A model generated the notes under the pieces. That model was not told the origin of the DNA. It saw nothing but the letters and a program-made list of their open reading frames with translations, and ran no database searches. A program made the position numbers and the translations under genes. From Acidobacteriaceae bacterium (GTDB taxonomy: Bacteria > Acidobacteriota > Terriglobia > Terriglobales > Acidobacteriaceae), in NCBI GenBank assembly GCA_030040395.1, contig JASHTU010000501.1:1-6808 (forward strand): 6,808 nt of DNA, read 5' to 3'. Below are positions 1-6,207 of the stretch, in pieces (position 1 is the first letter of the stretch; the number at the start of each line of letters is the position of its first letter).

Positions 1-283
1 ATTTCGACAAAGGCGCCGAAGTTCATCAGCTTCGTCACCGGCCCTTCCACCTGCGCGCCCGCCGGGAAGTTGCGCTCCGCCTCAATCCACGGATCCGCCA
101 GCGCCTGTTTCAGGCCGAGAGCGATGCGGCGCTCCTGCGGCCGGATGGACAGCAGCACCGCGTCCACGCGATCGCCCGGCTTAACGAGGTCCGAGGGGTG
201 GCGCACCCTCTTGGCCCACGACATCTCCGAAATGTGGATGAGTCCCTCGACGCCCGGCTCGATTTCGACAAAGGCGCCGAAGT
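1..283. repeat. 22-bp direct repeat inside rpsA (1-22 and 262-283)
   Basis: Positions 1-22 and 262-283 are identical. The offset of 261 bp is 87 codons, which is the period of one S1 domain. Both copies encode the same GAFVEI strand of consecutive S1 domains. It reflects domain duplication, not a mobile or regulatory element, but it is unusually well conserved at DNA level. Confidence 0.85.
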
Positions 284-1280
284 CGGTGAGACGCGTGACC
301 GTGCCCGCGATGCGCTGGCCGGGCTGGTAACGCTCGGCCGCGGTCTCCCACGGCTCGGGCTCAAGCTGCTTAAGGCCGAGGGAAATTTTCTTGGTCTCGG
401 GATCGATCTTGAGGATGCGGACCTTTACTTCCTGCCCCATCGAGAGCACGTCTTCGGGCCGCGCAACGCGGCTATAAGAAATGTCGCTGATGTGCAGCAG
501 GCCCTCCAGCCCGCTGAGCCCGCCGATCTCCACAAAGGCGCCATACGAAACCAGGGAACGCACCGTGCCTGTCACCGTGTCGCCCTCTTTCAGCGCGGCG
601 CGGCGGTTGGCCAGCGCGCCGCGCGCCTGCTCCTCGAGCACCGCGCGCCGGTCCACCACCACGTCTTCATCCGTGACGTCAAGCTTGGTGATGCGGCACT
701 CGATCGGCTGGCCCACCAGCGCTTCCATCTCGGCCGCGTCGCGGGTTCCGCTGCGCGAAGCGGGCATAAACGCGCGCACGCCCACATCCACCGTAAGCCC
801 ACCCTTCACCACGCCGGTCACCGTGCCGGCCACAGCCGTCTTCTCCGCGAAGGCTTTCTCCAGCGCGGACCAGTCGCGGGGCTGCGCCACGCGGAAACGC
901 GAAAGCTCGTAGTAGTTCTCTTCGTTGCGGCCGGTAATGGAGACAGGAAACGTGTCGCCGGGCTTGAGCCCCTCCGCCTGGTTCGCGAAGGCCGAGCGCG
1001 GCAACACGCCTTCCATCTTGTAGCCAATGTCGAGGAAGACCCGGTCGGCGGAGACAGAGACCACCGTGCCCTCCAGCTGCTGCCGCTCGGCGCGATGGGT
1101 GTGGCTGCGCTCGAAGGTCTGGAGCGCCTCGGCAAAGGATTCGATGGGCTCAGCCGCGGATTCTTCGCCTGTTGTGGGCTGGGCCGCGGAACCGGGTGGG
1201 GCTTCAGGCGTGGTTTCGGCGGCGGATACGGAGGAGGTTTCTGTCGCAGGGAGCGATTCCGGATTGATGGGTTCACTCAT
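1..1280 (-). CDS. rpsA: 30S ribosomal protein S1, N-terminal part (truncated by window edge)
   Basis: Encodes ribosomal protein S1, which binds mRNA on the 30S subunit and helps load transcripts with weak Shine-Dalgarno sequences. The 426 visible residues begin with an acidic, Ala/Pro/Ser/Thr-rich tail (about 1-50). Repeated S1 (OB-fold) domains follow at about 68-128, 147-213, 232-304 and 319-391, and a fifth starts near 406 and is cut by the edge. Domains 3 to 5 carry the S1 signature GAFVEI (248-252, 336-340, 423 on); domains 3 and 4 also show LLHIS or LIHIS followed by KKISLGLKQ or RRIALGLKQ. The first two domains are more divergent, as in typical S1, where they bind the ribosome. Full-length homologues usually have about 550-600 residues and six domains, so roughly a quarter to a third is missing. 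The ATG at 1280 is the only reasonable start; there is no clear Shine-Dalgarno sequence. Confidence 0.96.
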   Translation of the reverse strand, partial: MSEPINPESLPATETSSVSAAETTPEAPPGSAAQPTTGEESAAEPIESFAEALQTFERSHTHRAERQQLEGTVVSVSADRVFLDIGYKMEGVLPRSAFANQAEGLKPGDTFPVSITGRNEENYYELSRFRVAQPRDWSALEKAFAEKTAVAGTVTGVVKGGLTVDVGVRAFMPASRSGTRDAAEMEALVGQPIECRITKLDVTDEDVVVDRRAVLEEQARGALANRRAALKEGDTVTGTVRSLVSYGAFVEIGGLSGLEGLLHISDISYSRVARPEDVLSMGQEVKVRILKIDPETKKISLGLKQLEPEPWETAAERYQPGQRIAGTVTRLTDFGAFVEIEPGVEGLIHISEMSWAKRVRHPSDLVKPGDRVDAVLLSIRPQERRIALGLKQALADPWIEAERNFPAGAQVEGPVTKLMNFGAFVE

Positions 1281-1300
1281 GGCGGGTGTTGATTTATTTT
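1281..1300 (-). promoter_or_regulatory. rpsA translation initiation region without Shine-Dalgarno
   Basis: Read toward rpsA, the 20 bases before the ATG are A-rich, then C-rich next to the start codon, with no AGGAGG-like element. In E. coli, rpsA also lacks a strong Shine-Dalgarno and is repressed by excess S1 protein. The same logic could apply here, but that is inference from the family. I saw no convincing -35/-10 pair for rpsA between here and 1472. Confidence 0.4.
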
Positions 1301-1410
1301 CCCACGAGCGGCCATCGCTCTGCTCTGGCTCGGCGTTTTTGCGGCAGAGTCTGGCGAACCATGGCGTCGGCGGGCGCAGGCGCGCCTTTCGCGCGAACCT
1401 TGTCTCGTGC

Positions 1411-1438
1411 TTGCGATCACGCAAACCGGCAATAAGAT
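1411..1438 (+). promoter_or_regulatory. Weak candidate promoter for the methyltransferase gene
   Basis: TTGCGA (1411-1416) and TAAGAT (1433-1438) are separated by 16 bp, each matching four of six sigma70 consensus bases. The start point would fall near 1445, about 28 bases before the ATG at 1473. The -35 box overlaps a small inverted repeat, TTGCG-ATCA-CGCAA (1411-1424), which could be a protein-binding site. The match is weak, and the region is shared with the divergent rpsA promoter. Confidence 0.3.
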
Positions 1439-1472
1439 GGAGTACGATGAGACCGCTTCGTGGAGATAACGC

Positions 1473-2132
1473 ATGAGCGCCTCGCGAGGAACGGTGTACG
1501 CGGGCTTACTGTTCGCTCTCCTGCAGTTCGGGCTTGCGGTGCTCGCCTGGGGCGGGGTCCGCCCCTTTTTCGCGCATCCGCCCCTGATTGCGCTCGGCGT
1601 GGTTACAGTGGCCCTGATGGGTGTCGCGCCGTTCACCAGCGGCAACGTCAGCCCCGGCGAACAGGAGGATCGCGGCAACCGATGGGTGCTTGTCGCTTTC
1701 AGCCTCATCGCGCTGGTGAATGCATGGCTGCCCGCTTACACTGACCGCATTAACTTCTGGACCCTTGACGGCGATGCGGTCCGCTGGTTGGGTATCTTTC
1801 TGTATGCCGCCGGCGGCGCTCTGCGCCTGTGGCCGGTGTTTGTGCTCGGGCGGCGGTTCAGTGGCCTGGTGGCCATTCAGCCCGGCCACACGCTCGAAAC
1901 GCACAGTGTCTACAGCGTGATTCGCAACCCCAGTTACCTGGGCCTGCTCATCTGCATGTTGGGCTGGGTGCTGGCCTTTCGCGCCGGCGTCGGGCTTGTG
2001 CTCGTGGCCCTCATGGCGCCGCCTCTGCTCGCCCGCATCCGCGCGGAAGAGCGGCTGCTCCGCGCGCACTTTGGCTGCGAATACGAGGCTTATTGCACCC
2101 GCACCCGCCGTCTCATCCCCGGCATTTATTGA
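1473..2132 (+). CDS. Isoprenylcysteine carboxyl methyltransferase (ICMT)-family membrane protein
   Basis: A 219-residue integral membrane protein of the ICMT/PEMT-like methyltransferase family, which uses S-adenosylmethionine inside the membrane. Hydrophobic segments lie at about 8-27, 36-52, 70-88, 102-124 and a long helical pair at 155-188. The C-terminal half has the family hallmarks: YSVIRNPSYLG (147-157), where R151-N152-P153 belongs to the cofactor-binding region, then EERLL (192-196) and FGCEYEAYCTRTRRLIPGIY (200-219), matching the usual EExxL-x-FGxxYxxYxxxVxRxxP ending. The ATG at 1473 is preceded by GGAG (1462-1465) with a 7-base spacer. Bacterial members have varied and mostly unproven substrates: protein prenylcysteine, small thiols or lipids are all possible. 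It is on the same strand as the downstream sugar-related genes but 122 bp away, so a joint role is not established. Confidence 0.88.
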   Translation: MSASRGTVYAGLLFALLQFGLAVLAWGGVRPFFAHPPLIALGVVTVALMGVAPFTSGNVSPGEQEDRGNRWVLVAFSLIALVNAWLPAYTDRINFWTLDGDAVRWLGIFLYAAGGALRLWPVFVLGRRFSGLVAIQPGHTLETHSVYSVIRNPSYLGLLICMLGWVLAFRAGVGLVLVALMAPPLLARIRAEERLLRAHFGCEYEAYCTRTRRLIPGIY

Positions 2133-2219
2133 CCAATCGCGTCTCCGCAGGGTCGGCGCGGACCTCGCGTGCGGATAAGCGCCTCCAGCTTTGCATTCTG
2201 GACAGCCGGCGGGATGGGG

Positions 2220-2248
2220 AGCGAGAATGGTGCTCGCTTGATAGGAGG
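2220..2248 (+). promoter_or_regulatory. Stem-loop just before a strong Shine-Dalgarno that fixes a GTG start
   Basis: AGCGAG (2220-2225) and CTCGCT (2233-2238) form a 6-bp stem with a 7-base loop. Four bases later comes a full AGGAGG (2243-2248), six bases before the GTG at 2255. The ribosome binding site decides the start, because the same frame is open without a stop far upstream into the methyltransferase gene. The hairpin has no U-tract, so it is a leader structure and not a terminator. No convincing promoter was found in 2133-2219. Confidence 0.5.
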
Positions 2249-2254
2249 GCATCG

Positions 2255-3598
2255 GTGAAGAATTCTGGCCTCACGCGGCGGGATTTTGTGCGTCTGGGCG
2301 CGGGCGCGGCTTTGGCGGGCGCGGCAGCGAACACCACGCTCCTTGAACCGCCCACGCTGGCGGCACAAGATGACATTGGCGGGCGCACCATTCGCTTCGT
2401 CTCTATCGGCACGGGAATTCGCGGCTGCGATCTGCTGCGTTCGGCGCGCAAAGTGCCCAGCGGCGAACTGGTGGCCACCGCCGACCTCTACGAGATGCAC
2501 CGCAAAGCCGGTCTCGAAGCCTACGGCAAAGACGTGTCCACCACCGGCGACTATCGCGCCCTGCTCGACCGCAAAGACGTGGACGCCGTTCTGGTCGCTG
2601 TCTCGGACCATCTGCACCGCTCCGTCGTCATCGACTGCCTCAACGCCGGCAAAGATGTCTATTGCGAAAAGCCTATGTCGCACACTGTGGCCGACGGATT
2701 CGCCATGGTGGAAGCGGTGAAGGCCAACAACCGCATCTTCCAGGTAGGCAGCCAGCGTGTAAGCAACATTGTCTATAAGAAGGCGCAGGAAATTTACGCT
2801 TCCGGCCGGCTGGGCGAAGTGGCATACATCGAAGGTCATTCCGACCGCAACTCCCCCTCCGGTGCGTGGGTCTATCCCATTCCTCCCGATGCGAGCGAGC
2901 AGACCATCGACTGGAAGGCTTTTCTTCGCGACGCGCCCGAGCGGCCCTTCGACGCGGTGCGGTTCTTCCGCTGGCGCTGCTTCACCGACTACGGCGAGGG
3001 CGTCGCCGGCGATCTCTTCGTCCATCTTCTCTCGGGCATTCAGTGCGTCACAGGCGTCAACGCCGCTCCGCTCCGCGCCCAGTCCAGCGGCAGCCTTACC
3101 TACTTCAAAGACGGGCGCGATTATCCAGACCTGCTCGCGACTCTCTACGAGTACGATGGCGTGACGCTGAACCTGCACTGCAACCAGAACAACGCCGAGG
3201 GCGAGCCCATCATCTTTTACGGCAAACAAGCCACCATGACCATCAGCGGCAACACGCTTACGGTCGTTCCCCAGGACACGCGCCCACAACCTGAAGGCTA
3301 CTCGATCGACGGCTGGACGGAAGAGGCGAAGAAGAAGTACCTCGAAGAGTGGCATGAGGAGCATCCCACCCCGCCGGCGTCGCTGGCCGAGGTCGAAACC
3401 TATTCCGCCACGCCCGGTTATGACGACACCGCGGACCACATCGCTAACTTCTTCCGCGCGGTGGAGACGCGCCAGCACGTCGTCGAAGACGAAATCTTCG
3501 GCAACCACGCCGCCATTGCCTGCCACATGGCCAACTATTCGTACTTCCATCGCCGCGCCGCGGTATGGAACGGCGAAATGAATACCATCAAAGGATGA
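2255..3598 (+). CDS. Tat-exported Gfo/Idh/MocA-family oxidoreductase
   Basis: A 447-residue NAD(P)-dependent oxidoreductase, probably acting on a sugar or sugar derivative in the periplasm. A twin-arginine signal sits at the N-terminus: TRRDFVRLG (7-15), then an Ala/Gly-rich hydrophobic stretch to about 25, with cleavage probably near 37. The Rossmann fold follows with GTGIRG (52-57) as the dinucleotide loop. The family's EKP motif, including the catalytic lysine, is at 138-140 in a typical GKDVYCEKPMSHT context. The C-terminal half is the alpha/beta substrate domain, with D253 and H257 (DLFVH) where the family often has DxGxH. Tat export fits a protein that folds around its cofactor before secretion, as in Zymomonas glucose-fructose oxidoreductase. 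The GTG start is chosen from AGGAGG six bases upstream and because it places the Tat motif at the extreme N-terminus. It is followed 29 bp later by another Tat-signal sugar enzyme. The substrate cannot be named from sequence. Confidence 0.92.
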   Translation: MKNSGLTRRDFVRLGAGAALAGAAANTTLLEPPTLAAQDDIGGRTIRFVSIGTGIRGCDLLRSARKVPSGELVATADLYEMHRKAGLEAYGKDVSTTGDYRALLDRKDVDAVLVAVSDHLHRSVVIDCLNAGKDVYCEKPMSHTVADGFAMVEAVKANNRIFQVGSQRVSNIVYKKAQEIYASGRLGEVAYIEGHSDRNSPSGAWVYPIPPDASEQTIDWKAFLRDAPERPFDAVRFFRWRCFTDYGEGVAGDLFVHLLSGIQCVTGVNAAPLRAQSSGSLTYFKDGRDYPDLLATLYEYDGVTLNLHCNQNNAEGEPIIFYGKQATMTISGNTLTVVPQDTRPQPEGYSIDGWTEEAKKKYLEEWHEEHPTPPASLAEVETYSATPGYDDTADHIANFFRAVETRQHVVEDEIFGNHAAIACHMANYSYFHRRAAVWNGEMNTIKG

Positions 3599-3627
3599 GC
3601 TTCGGCATTTTTGTGGAGAATCGATCC

Positions 3628-4494
3628 ATGAGCTACCTTTCGCGCAGAAGATTTTTGCAAACTACGGCGGCCGCTGCGGCCGCGGTCGCCGCCGGTTCGT
3701 CGCGCCTCGACGCCCGGCCTCTCCATCTGCCCATTGGGTTGCAGCTTTACAGCGTGCGCAACCTGCTGCCCAACGATTTTGACGGCACGCTCCACCAGGT
3801 GCGCGCCGCGGGCTACACGGTGGTTGAGGCCGCGGGCTACTTCGGCCGCAGCGCGACGGAGTTTCGTCACTCCATGGACCAGGCCGGTCTGCGCTGCGTG
3901 AGCACCCACCATGCGCTCAACATTCTCGAGACCCAGCTCGACCAGTGGCTCGACTACGCTCACACTCTCGGCCTCGAATACCTCATCTGCTCCTCATCGG
4001 GCGGAATGCATCGCGACCCCAACGCCAAAGGCGAGCCCACGCTCGACGACTGGCGCTGGATCGCCGGCGAGTTCAACCGCATCGGCGAAAAGGTGAAGGC
4101 CGCCGGAATGACCTTCGGCATCCACAATCACACGCCGGAGTTCGCCGTCATCGACGGAACACTTGTCTACGACCTGCTCCTGCAGAGCACCGATCCCAAG
4201 TACGTGGTCTTTGAAATGGACGCCGGCTGGGTTTATGTCTCCGGCCACAATCCCGTGGATTATCTGCGCAAAGACCCGAAGCGGTTCCCGCTGATGCACG
4301 TGAAAGACATCGTGCGCGAGGCGGACGGCAAGGTCCACATGCCGGTGCTGGGCAAGGGAAACGAGGATTACCAACCGATCCTGCGCGCGGCCACGGGACT
4401 CAAATACTACTTCGTCGAGCAGGAGCAGTTCGACATGGATCCCATCGAGGAGCTCAAGCTGGACGCCGACTACATGCGCAAGCTGAGCATCTGA
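3628..4494 (+). CDS. Tat-exported sugar phosphate isomerase/epimerase-like TIM-barrel protein
   Basis: A 288-residue protein of the xylose isomerase-like TIM-barrel (AP endonuclease 2) superfamily, whose members isomerise, epimerise or dehydrate sugars and cyclitols with a divalent metal. The N-terminus is a near-perfect Tat signal: SRRRFLQ (5-11), then a run of alanines to about 22. The barrel begins at IGLQLYSVR (36-44). Later strands show FGIHNHTPEF (163-172), FEMDAGWVYVSG (195-206), LMHVKD (222-227) and YFVEQEQ (261-267). D198, H224 and E264 are plausible metal ligands by analogy with the family; the fourth is less clear. The ATG at 3628 has GGAGA (3615-3619) with an 8-base spacer. An in-frame ATG at 3595 overlaps the upstream stop as ATGA, but it lacks a spaced ribosome binding site and would push the Tat motif inward. 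Probably co-transcribed with the upstream oxidoreductase. Confidence 0.9.
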   Translation: MSYLSRRRFLQTTAAAAAAVAAGSSRLDARPLHLPIGLQLYSVRNLLPNDFDGTLHQVRAAGYTVVEAAGYFGRSATEFRHSMDQAGLRCVSTHHALNILETQLDQWLDYAHTLGLEYLICSSSGGMHRDPNAKGEPTLDDWRWIAGEFNRIGEKVKAAGMTFGIHNHTPEFAVIDGTLVYDLLLQSTDPKYVVFEMDAGWVYVSGHNPVDYLRKDPKRFPLMHVKDIVREADGKVHMPVLGKGNEDYQPILRAATGLKYYFVEQEQFDMDPIEELKLDADYMRKLSI

Positions 4495-4518
4495 GGGGAA
4501 CGGCTGACGCCGCCGCCA

Positions 4519-4866
4519 TCAATCTTCGACAAAAGCTTTGAGCCGCTCGAGCGCCTGATCCCATTGCCGGGAGACCAAACGGAGATATGCCTGCATCGCC
4601 TCGAGGGGCTGCGCATCGAGCGCGAACCGGCTCTCACGGCCAGCGCGAACGCAGTGGACCATCCCTGCCCGCTCCAGCACACGCAAATGCTTGGTAATGG
4701 CCTGGCGGGTGAGCTCGGAACCCGCGGCGAGCTGAGCAATCGACGTCGGCTGTCCGGCGGAGAGCCGGGCGACGATCGCGAGTCGCGTCTCGTCGCCCAA
4801 CGCGGCGAACAGCACTGCCTGGGCGGGTCGCCTGGCCGATGCGCGTTTAGGGTTCTTCCGCGACAT
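4519..4866 (-). CDS. ArsR-type winged-helix transcriptional regulator
   Basis: A 115-residue helix-turn-helix repressor of the ArsR superfamily. Visible elements are FAALGDETRLAIVARL (20-35, the typical first helices), SIAQLAAGSELTRQAITKHLRVLERAGMV (42-70, the helix-turn-helix with recognition helix around 53-64) and the wing VRAGRESRFAL (73-83). The only cysteine is C72 and there is no ELCVCDL motif, so classical metal sensing is unlikely. The start is the ATG at 4866; a TTG nine bases upstream is also in frame but less likely. The gene overlaps the end of the preceding SRPBCC gene by 20 bases, so translation is probably coupled. It most likely represses its own operon through the paired GCAACC-N4-GGTTGC sites at 5317-5373. 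Its 3' end lies only 24 bp from the convergent TIM-barrel gene. Confidence 0.92.
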   Translation of the reverse strand: MSRKNPKRASARRPAQAVLFAALGDETRLAIVARLSAGQPTSIAQLAAGSELTRQAITKHLRVLERAGMVHCVRAGRESRFALDAQPLEAMQAYLRLVSRQWDQALERLKAFVED

Positions 4867-5311
4867 ACTTCTCAATGTTCTTCATCTGCTCAGTCCATCC
4901 GCCCTCGTTCCTGCGGAAGGCTTCGTCGCGCCGGTCGACGGGGAGATTTTCGAAGCCTGACTCGGTGACCGTGAGCAGCGTTCCGCCCGGCGTCTTCTCC
5001 AGGCGGAATTCCACCAGCGTCGTCGGCTCGCCCGAGTAATCGGGCGAGTAGGTCGCCTTATCAAACGACTTGGGGTGCGCCCAGGTGAAGGAAAAAAGCC
5101 GCTCCGGCTCCATCCTCTGGATCGCGCCCTCCCAAATCACATGCTCGTAGCCGGGATAAAGAGTGCGCCCGCGAGTAGTCTGCCCAGGCGCGAACGGCGC
5201 CTCCAACGCCACGCGAAACCACTCGCCAAACTCGCGATAGTCGGTGATCGCGCGCCAGACCCGCGCGATGGGGGCCTTCAGTTCAATGCGTTTTTCGATT
5301 TTGATTTCCAT
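4847..5311 (-). CDS. SRPBCC domain protein, AHSA1 (activator of Hsp90 ATPase homologue 1)-like
   Basis: A 154-residue START-like (SRPBCC) protein, a single helix-grip fold with a deep hydrophobic cavity. Family features are IELKAPIARVWRAITD (9-24), FGEWF (28-32), PERLFSFTWAHP (69-80), TLVEFRLEKTPGGTLLTVTESGFENLP (98-124) and a C-terminal helix with GGWTEQMKNIEKYV (137-150). Bacterial AHSA1-like proteins commonly pair with an ArsR-type regulator. Their ligands are mostly unknown and most are not Hsp90 cofactors. The ATG at 5311 is preferred over an in-frame TTG at 5320 because AGAGG (5325-5321 on this strand) is spaced 9 bases from the ATG but abuts the TTG. First gene of a two-gene operon whose second member, the regulator, overlaps it by 20 bases. 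Confidence 0.93.
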   Translation of the reverse strand: MEIKIEKRIELKAPIARVWRAITDYREFGEWFRVALEAPFAPGQTTRGRTLYPGYEHVIWEGAIQRMEPERLFSFTWAHPKSFDKATYSPDYSGEPTTLVEFRLEKTPGGTLLTVTESGFENLPVDRRDEAFRRNEGGWTEQMKNIEKYVAEEP

Positions 5312-5316
5312 CTTTG

Positions 5317-5332
5317 GCAACCTCTTGGTTGC
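5317..5332. promoter_or_regulatory. Proximal operator candidate, GCAACC-N4-GGTTGC
   Basis: A perfect inverted repeat with 6-bp arms (5317-5322 and 5327-5332) and a 4-bp centre. The outer side toward the promoter extends the half-site to GGTTGCAT (5327-5334). It covers the expected transcription start (about 5326) and overlaps the Shine-Dalgarno AAGAGG of the SRPBCC gene. An identical-arm copy lies 41 bp away. Size and symmetry suit a dimeric ArsR-type repressor; the assignment to the neighbouring regulator is inference. Confidence 0.7.
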
Positions 5333-5361
5333 ATATTACAAGGAGACGGGAAGAAATGCAA
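5333..5361 (-). promoter_or_regulatory. Likely promoter of the SRPBCC-ArsR operon
   Basis: On the minus strand, TTGCAT (5361-5356) and TAATAT (5338-5333) are separated by 17 bp. The -35 is a poor match and lies inside the distal operator. The -10 is AT-rich and abuts the proximal operator; TGTAAT two bases upstream is an alternative. The start would fall near 5326, giving a leader of about 15 bases that begins at the Shine-Dalgarno. A repressor bound at both operators would block polymerase directly. Confidence 0.5.
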
Positions 5362-5373
5362 CCCTGCGGTTGC
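5358..5373. promoter_or_regulatory. Distal operator candidate, GCAACC-N4-GGTTGC
   Basis: A second perfect inverted repeat with the same arms as the proximal site (5358-5363 and 5368-5373) and a different 4-bp centre (CTGC). On the promoter-facing side it again extends to ATGCAACC (5356-5363), so the two sites are mirror images about position 5345, with 21 bp between the two 8-bp half-sites. It overlaps the -35 region. Confidence 0.7.
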
Positions 5374-5463
5374 TCTTTTTTCCGTCACCGATCCGTGTGA
5401 AAAAATCTCCGACTCAGGCGCACAATGCGTGGTCGCGTCACGGGCGTCGCCAAAGCCGCGCGT

Positions 5464-6207
5464 CTACTCAAGATAGGAGGACACCACTGCCAGTGCGGCG
5501 ATCGCGGCGGTTTCGGCGCGGAAGATGCGCGGCCCCAGCGAGACCGCGCGCCATCCGTTGGCGTCGAAGAGCGCTTCTTCGGCGGGAGCCCATCCGCCCT
5601 CCGGGCCGATGGCAATCTCCAGCGCGGGCATCTCCTCCTTCGCTGCCTCCATGGACTCTTCGATAACGTAGCGCAGCGTGGTGGTGCGTTCCTGCTCGGC
5701 GAGCACGATGCGCGTGGCCGCGGCGCCGCTGCGCGCCCGCACGGATAAAGGCGTCAGGTCGTGAATCAGCGGCACATCGGAGCGGCGCGCCTGCTGCGCG
5801 GCCTCGTGGGCCAAGCGGCGCCAGCGCTGCACGCGCTTCTCGGCCGCCAGGGCCAGATGCTTTTCGGTTCTCCGTGCAATCACCGGAGCGATCTCCGCGA
5901 CGCCCAGTTCGGTCAACTTCTCGATGGCCCACTCCATGCGGTCGAACTTATACACGGCCAACATCAGCGTTACGGGCAGCGCGGGATCAGCTTGCAGCTC
6001 GGCCACCAGGTTCAGCCGCACTTCGCTCTTCTCTTTGTTCAGAGTGACGGCGGCCACTTCGGCGTGAAAGACGTGGCCGCCCGCCACCACGTCGGCTTCC
6101 ATTCCCGGTTGCGCGCGCAGCACGCGCGCCATGTGTTCGGCCTGCGCCCCCTTCAGGGTTGCGGTGGCCTCGTCCCAGTGTTCGGCTATCCAACGGCGTC
6201 GGGTCAT
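5464..6207 (-). CDS. rsmE: 16S rRNA (uracil1498-N3)-methyltransferase
   Basis: Methylates N3 of U1498 in 16S rRNA near the decoding site, using S-adenosylmethionine; cytoplasmic, SPOUT superfamily with a knotted fold. The 247-residue product has an N-terminal PUA-like domain (about 1-70), beginning MTRRRWIAE and including HMARVLRAQPG (25-35). The catalytic domain shows KFDRMEWAIEKLTELGVAEIAP (87-108), RWRRLAHEAAQQARR (128-142), the cofactor motif IAIGPEGGW (198-206) and LGPRIFRAETAAIAAL (224-239), all hallmark RsmE motifs. The ATG at 6207 is chosen over an in-frame ATG at 6225 because GGGAG (6218-6214) is spaced 6 bases from it, and because RsmE proteins normally begin just before this Arg-rich segment. 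Length is normal for the family. No convincing intrinsic terminator was found between its stop and the SRPBCC promoter, so read-through into that operon is possible. Confidence 0.95.
   Translation of the reverse strand: MTRRRWIAEHWDEATATLKGAQAEHMARVLRAQPGMEADVVAGGHVFHAEVAAVTLNKEKSEVRLNLVAELQADPALPVTLMLAVYKFDRMEWAIEKLTELGVAEIAPVIARRTEKHLALAAEKRVQRWRRLAHEAAQQARRSDVPLIHDLTPLSVRARSGAAATRIVLAEQERTTTLRYVIEESMEAAKEEMPALEIAIGPEGGWAPAEEALFDANGWRAVSLGPRIFRAETAAIAALAVVSSYLE

Noticed and set aside
198..1292. 364-codon open frame on the plus strand
   Set aside because: It runs antisense to rpsA, has His/Arg/Gly-rich low-complexity content and no family motifs; the minus strand gives clear S1 domains.
1829..2254. 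Upstream extension of the Gfo/Idh/MocA frame
   Set aside because: The frame is open by chance through the methyltransferase gene; AGGAGG and the Tat signal place the start at GTG 2255.
2126..3550. 474-codon open frame on the minus strand
   Set aside because: It is antisense to the Gfo/Idh/MocA gene, whose Tat signal, GxGxxG and EKP motifs are unambiguous; long antisense frames are expected at this GC content.
3667..3683. Tandem GCGGCCGC sequences
   Set aside because: They encode the alanine run of the Tat signal and are explained by codon choice.
5400..5429. Possible rsmE terminator: small CGCA/TGCG repeat followed by six T residues on the minus strand
   Set aside because: The stem is only 4 bp and is separated from the T-run by about 13 bases, so it does not fit an intrinsic terminator.
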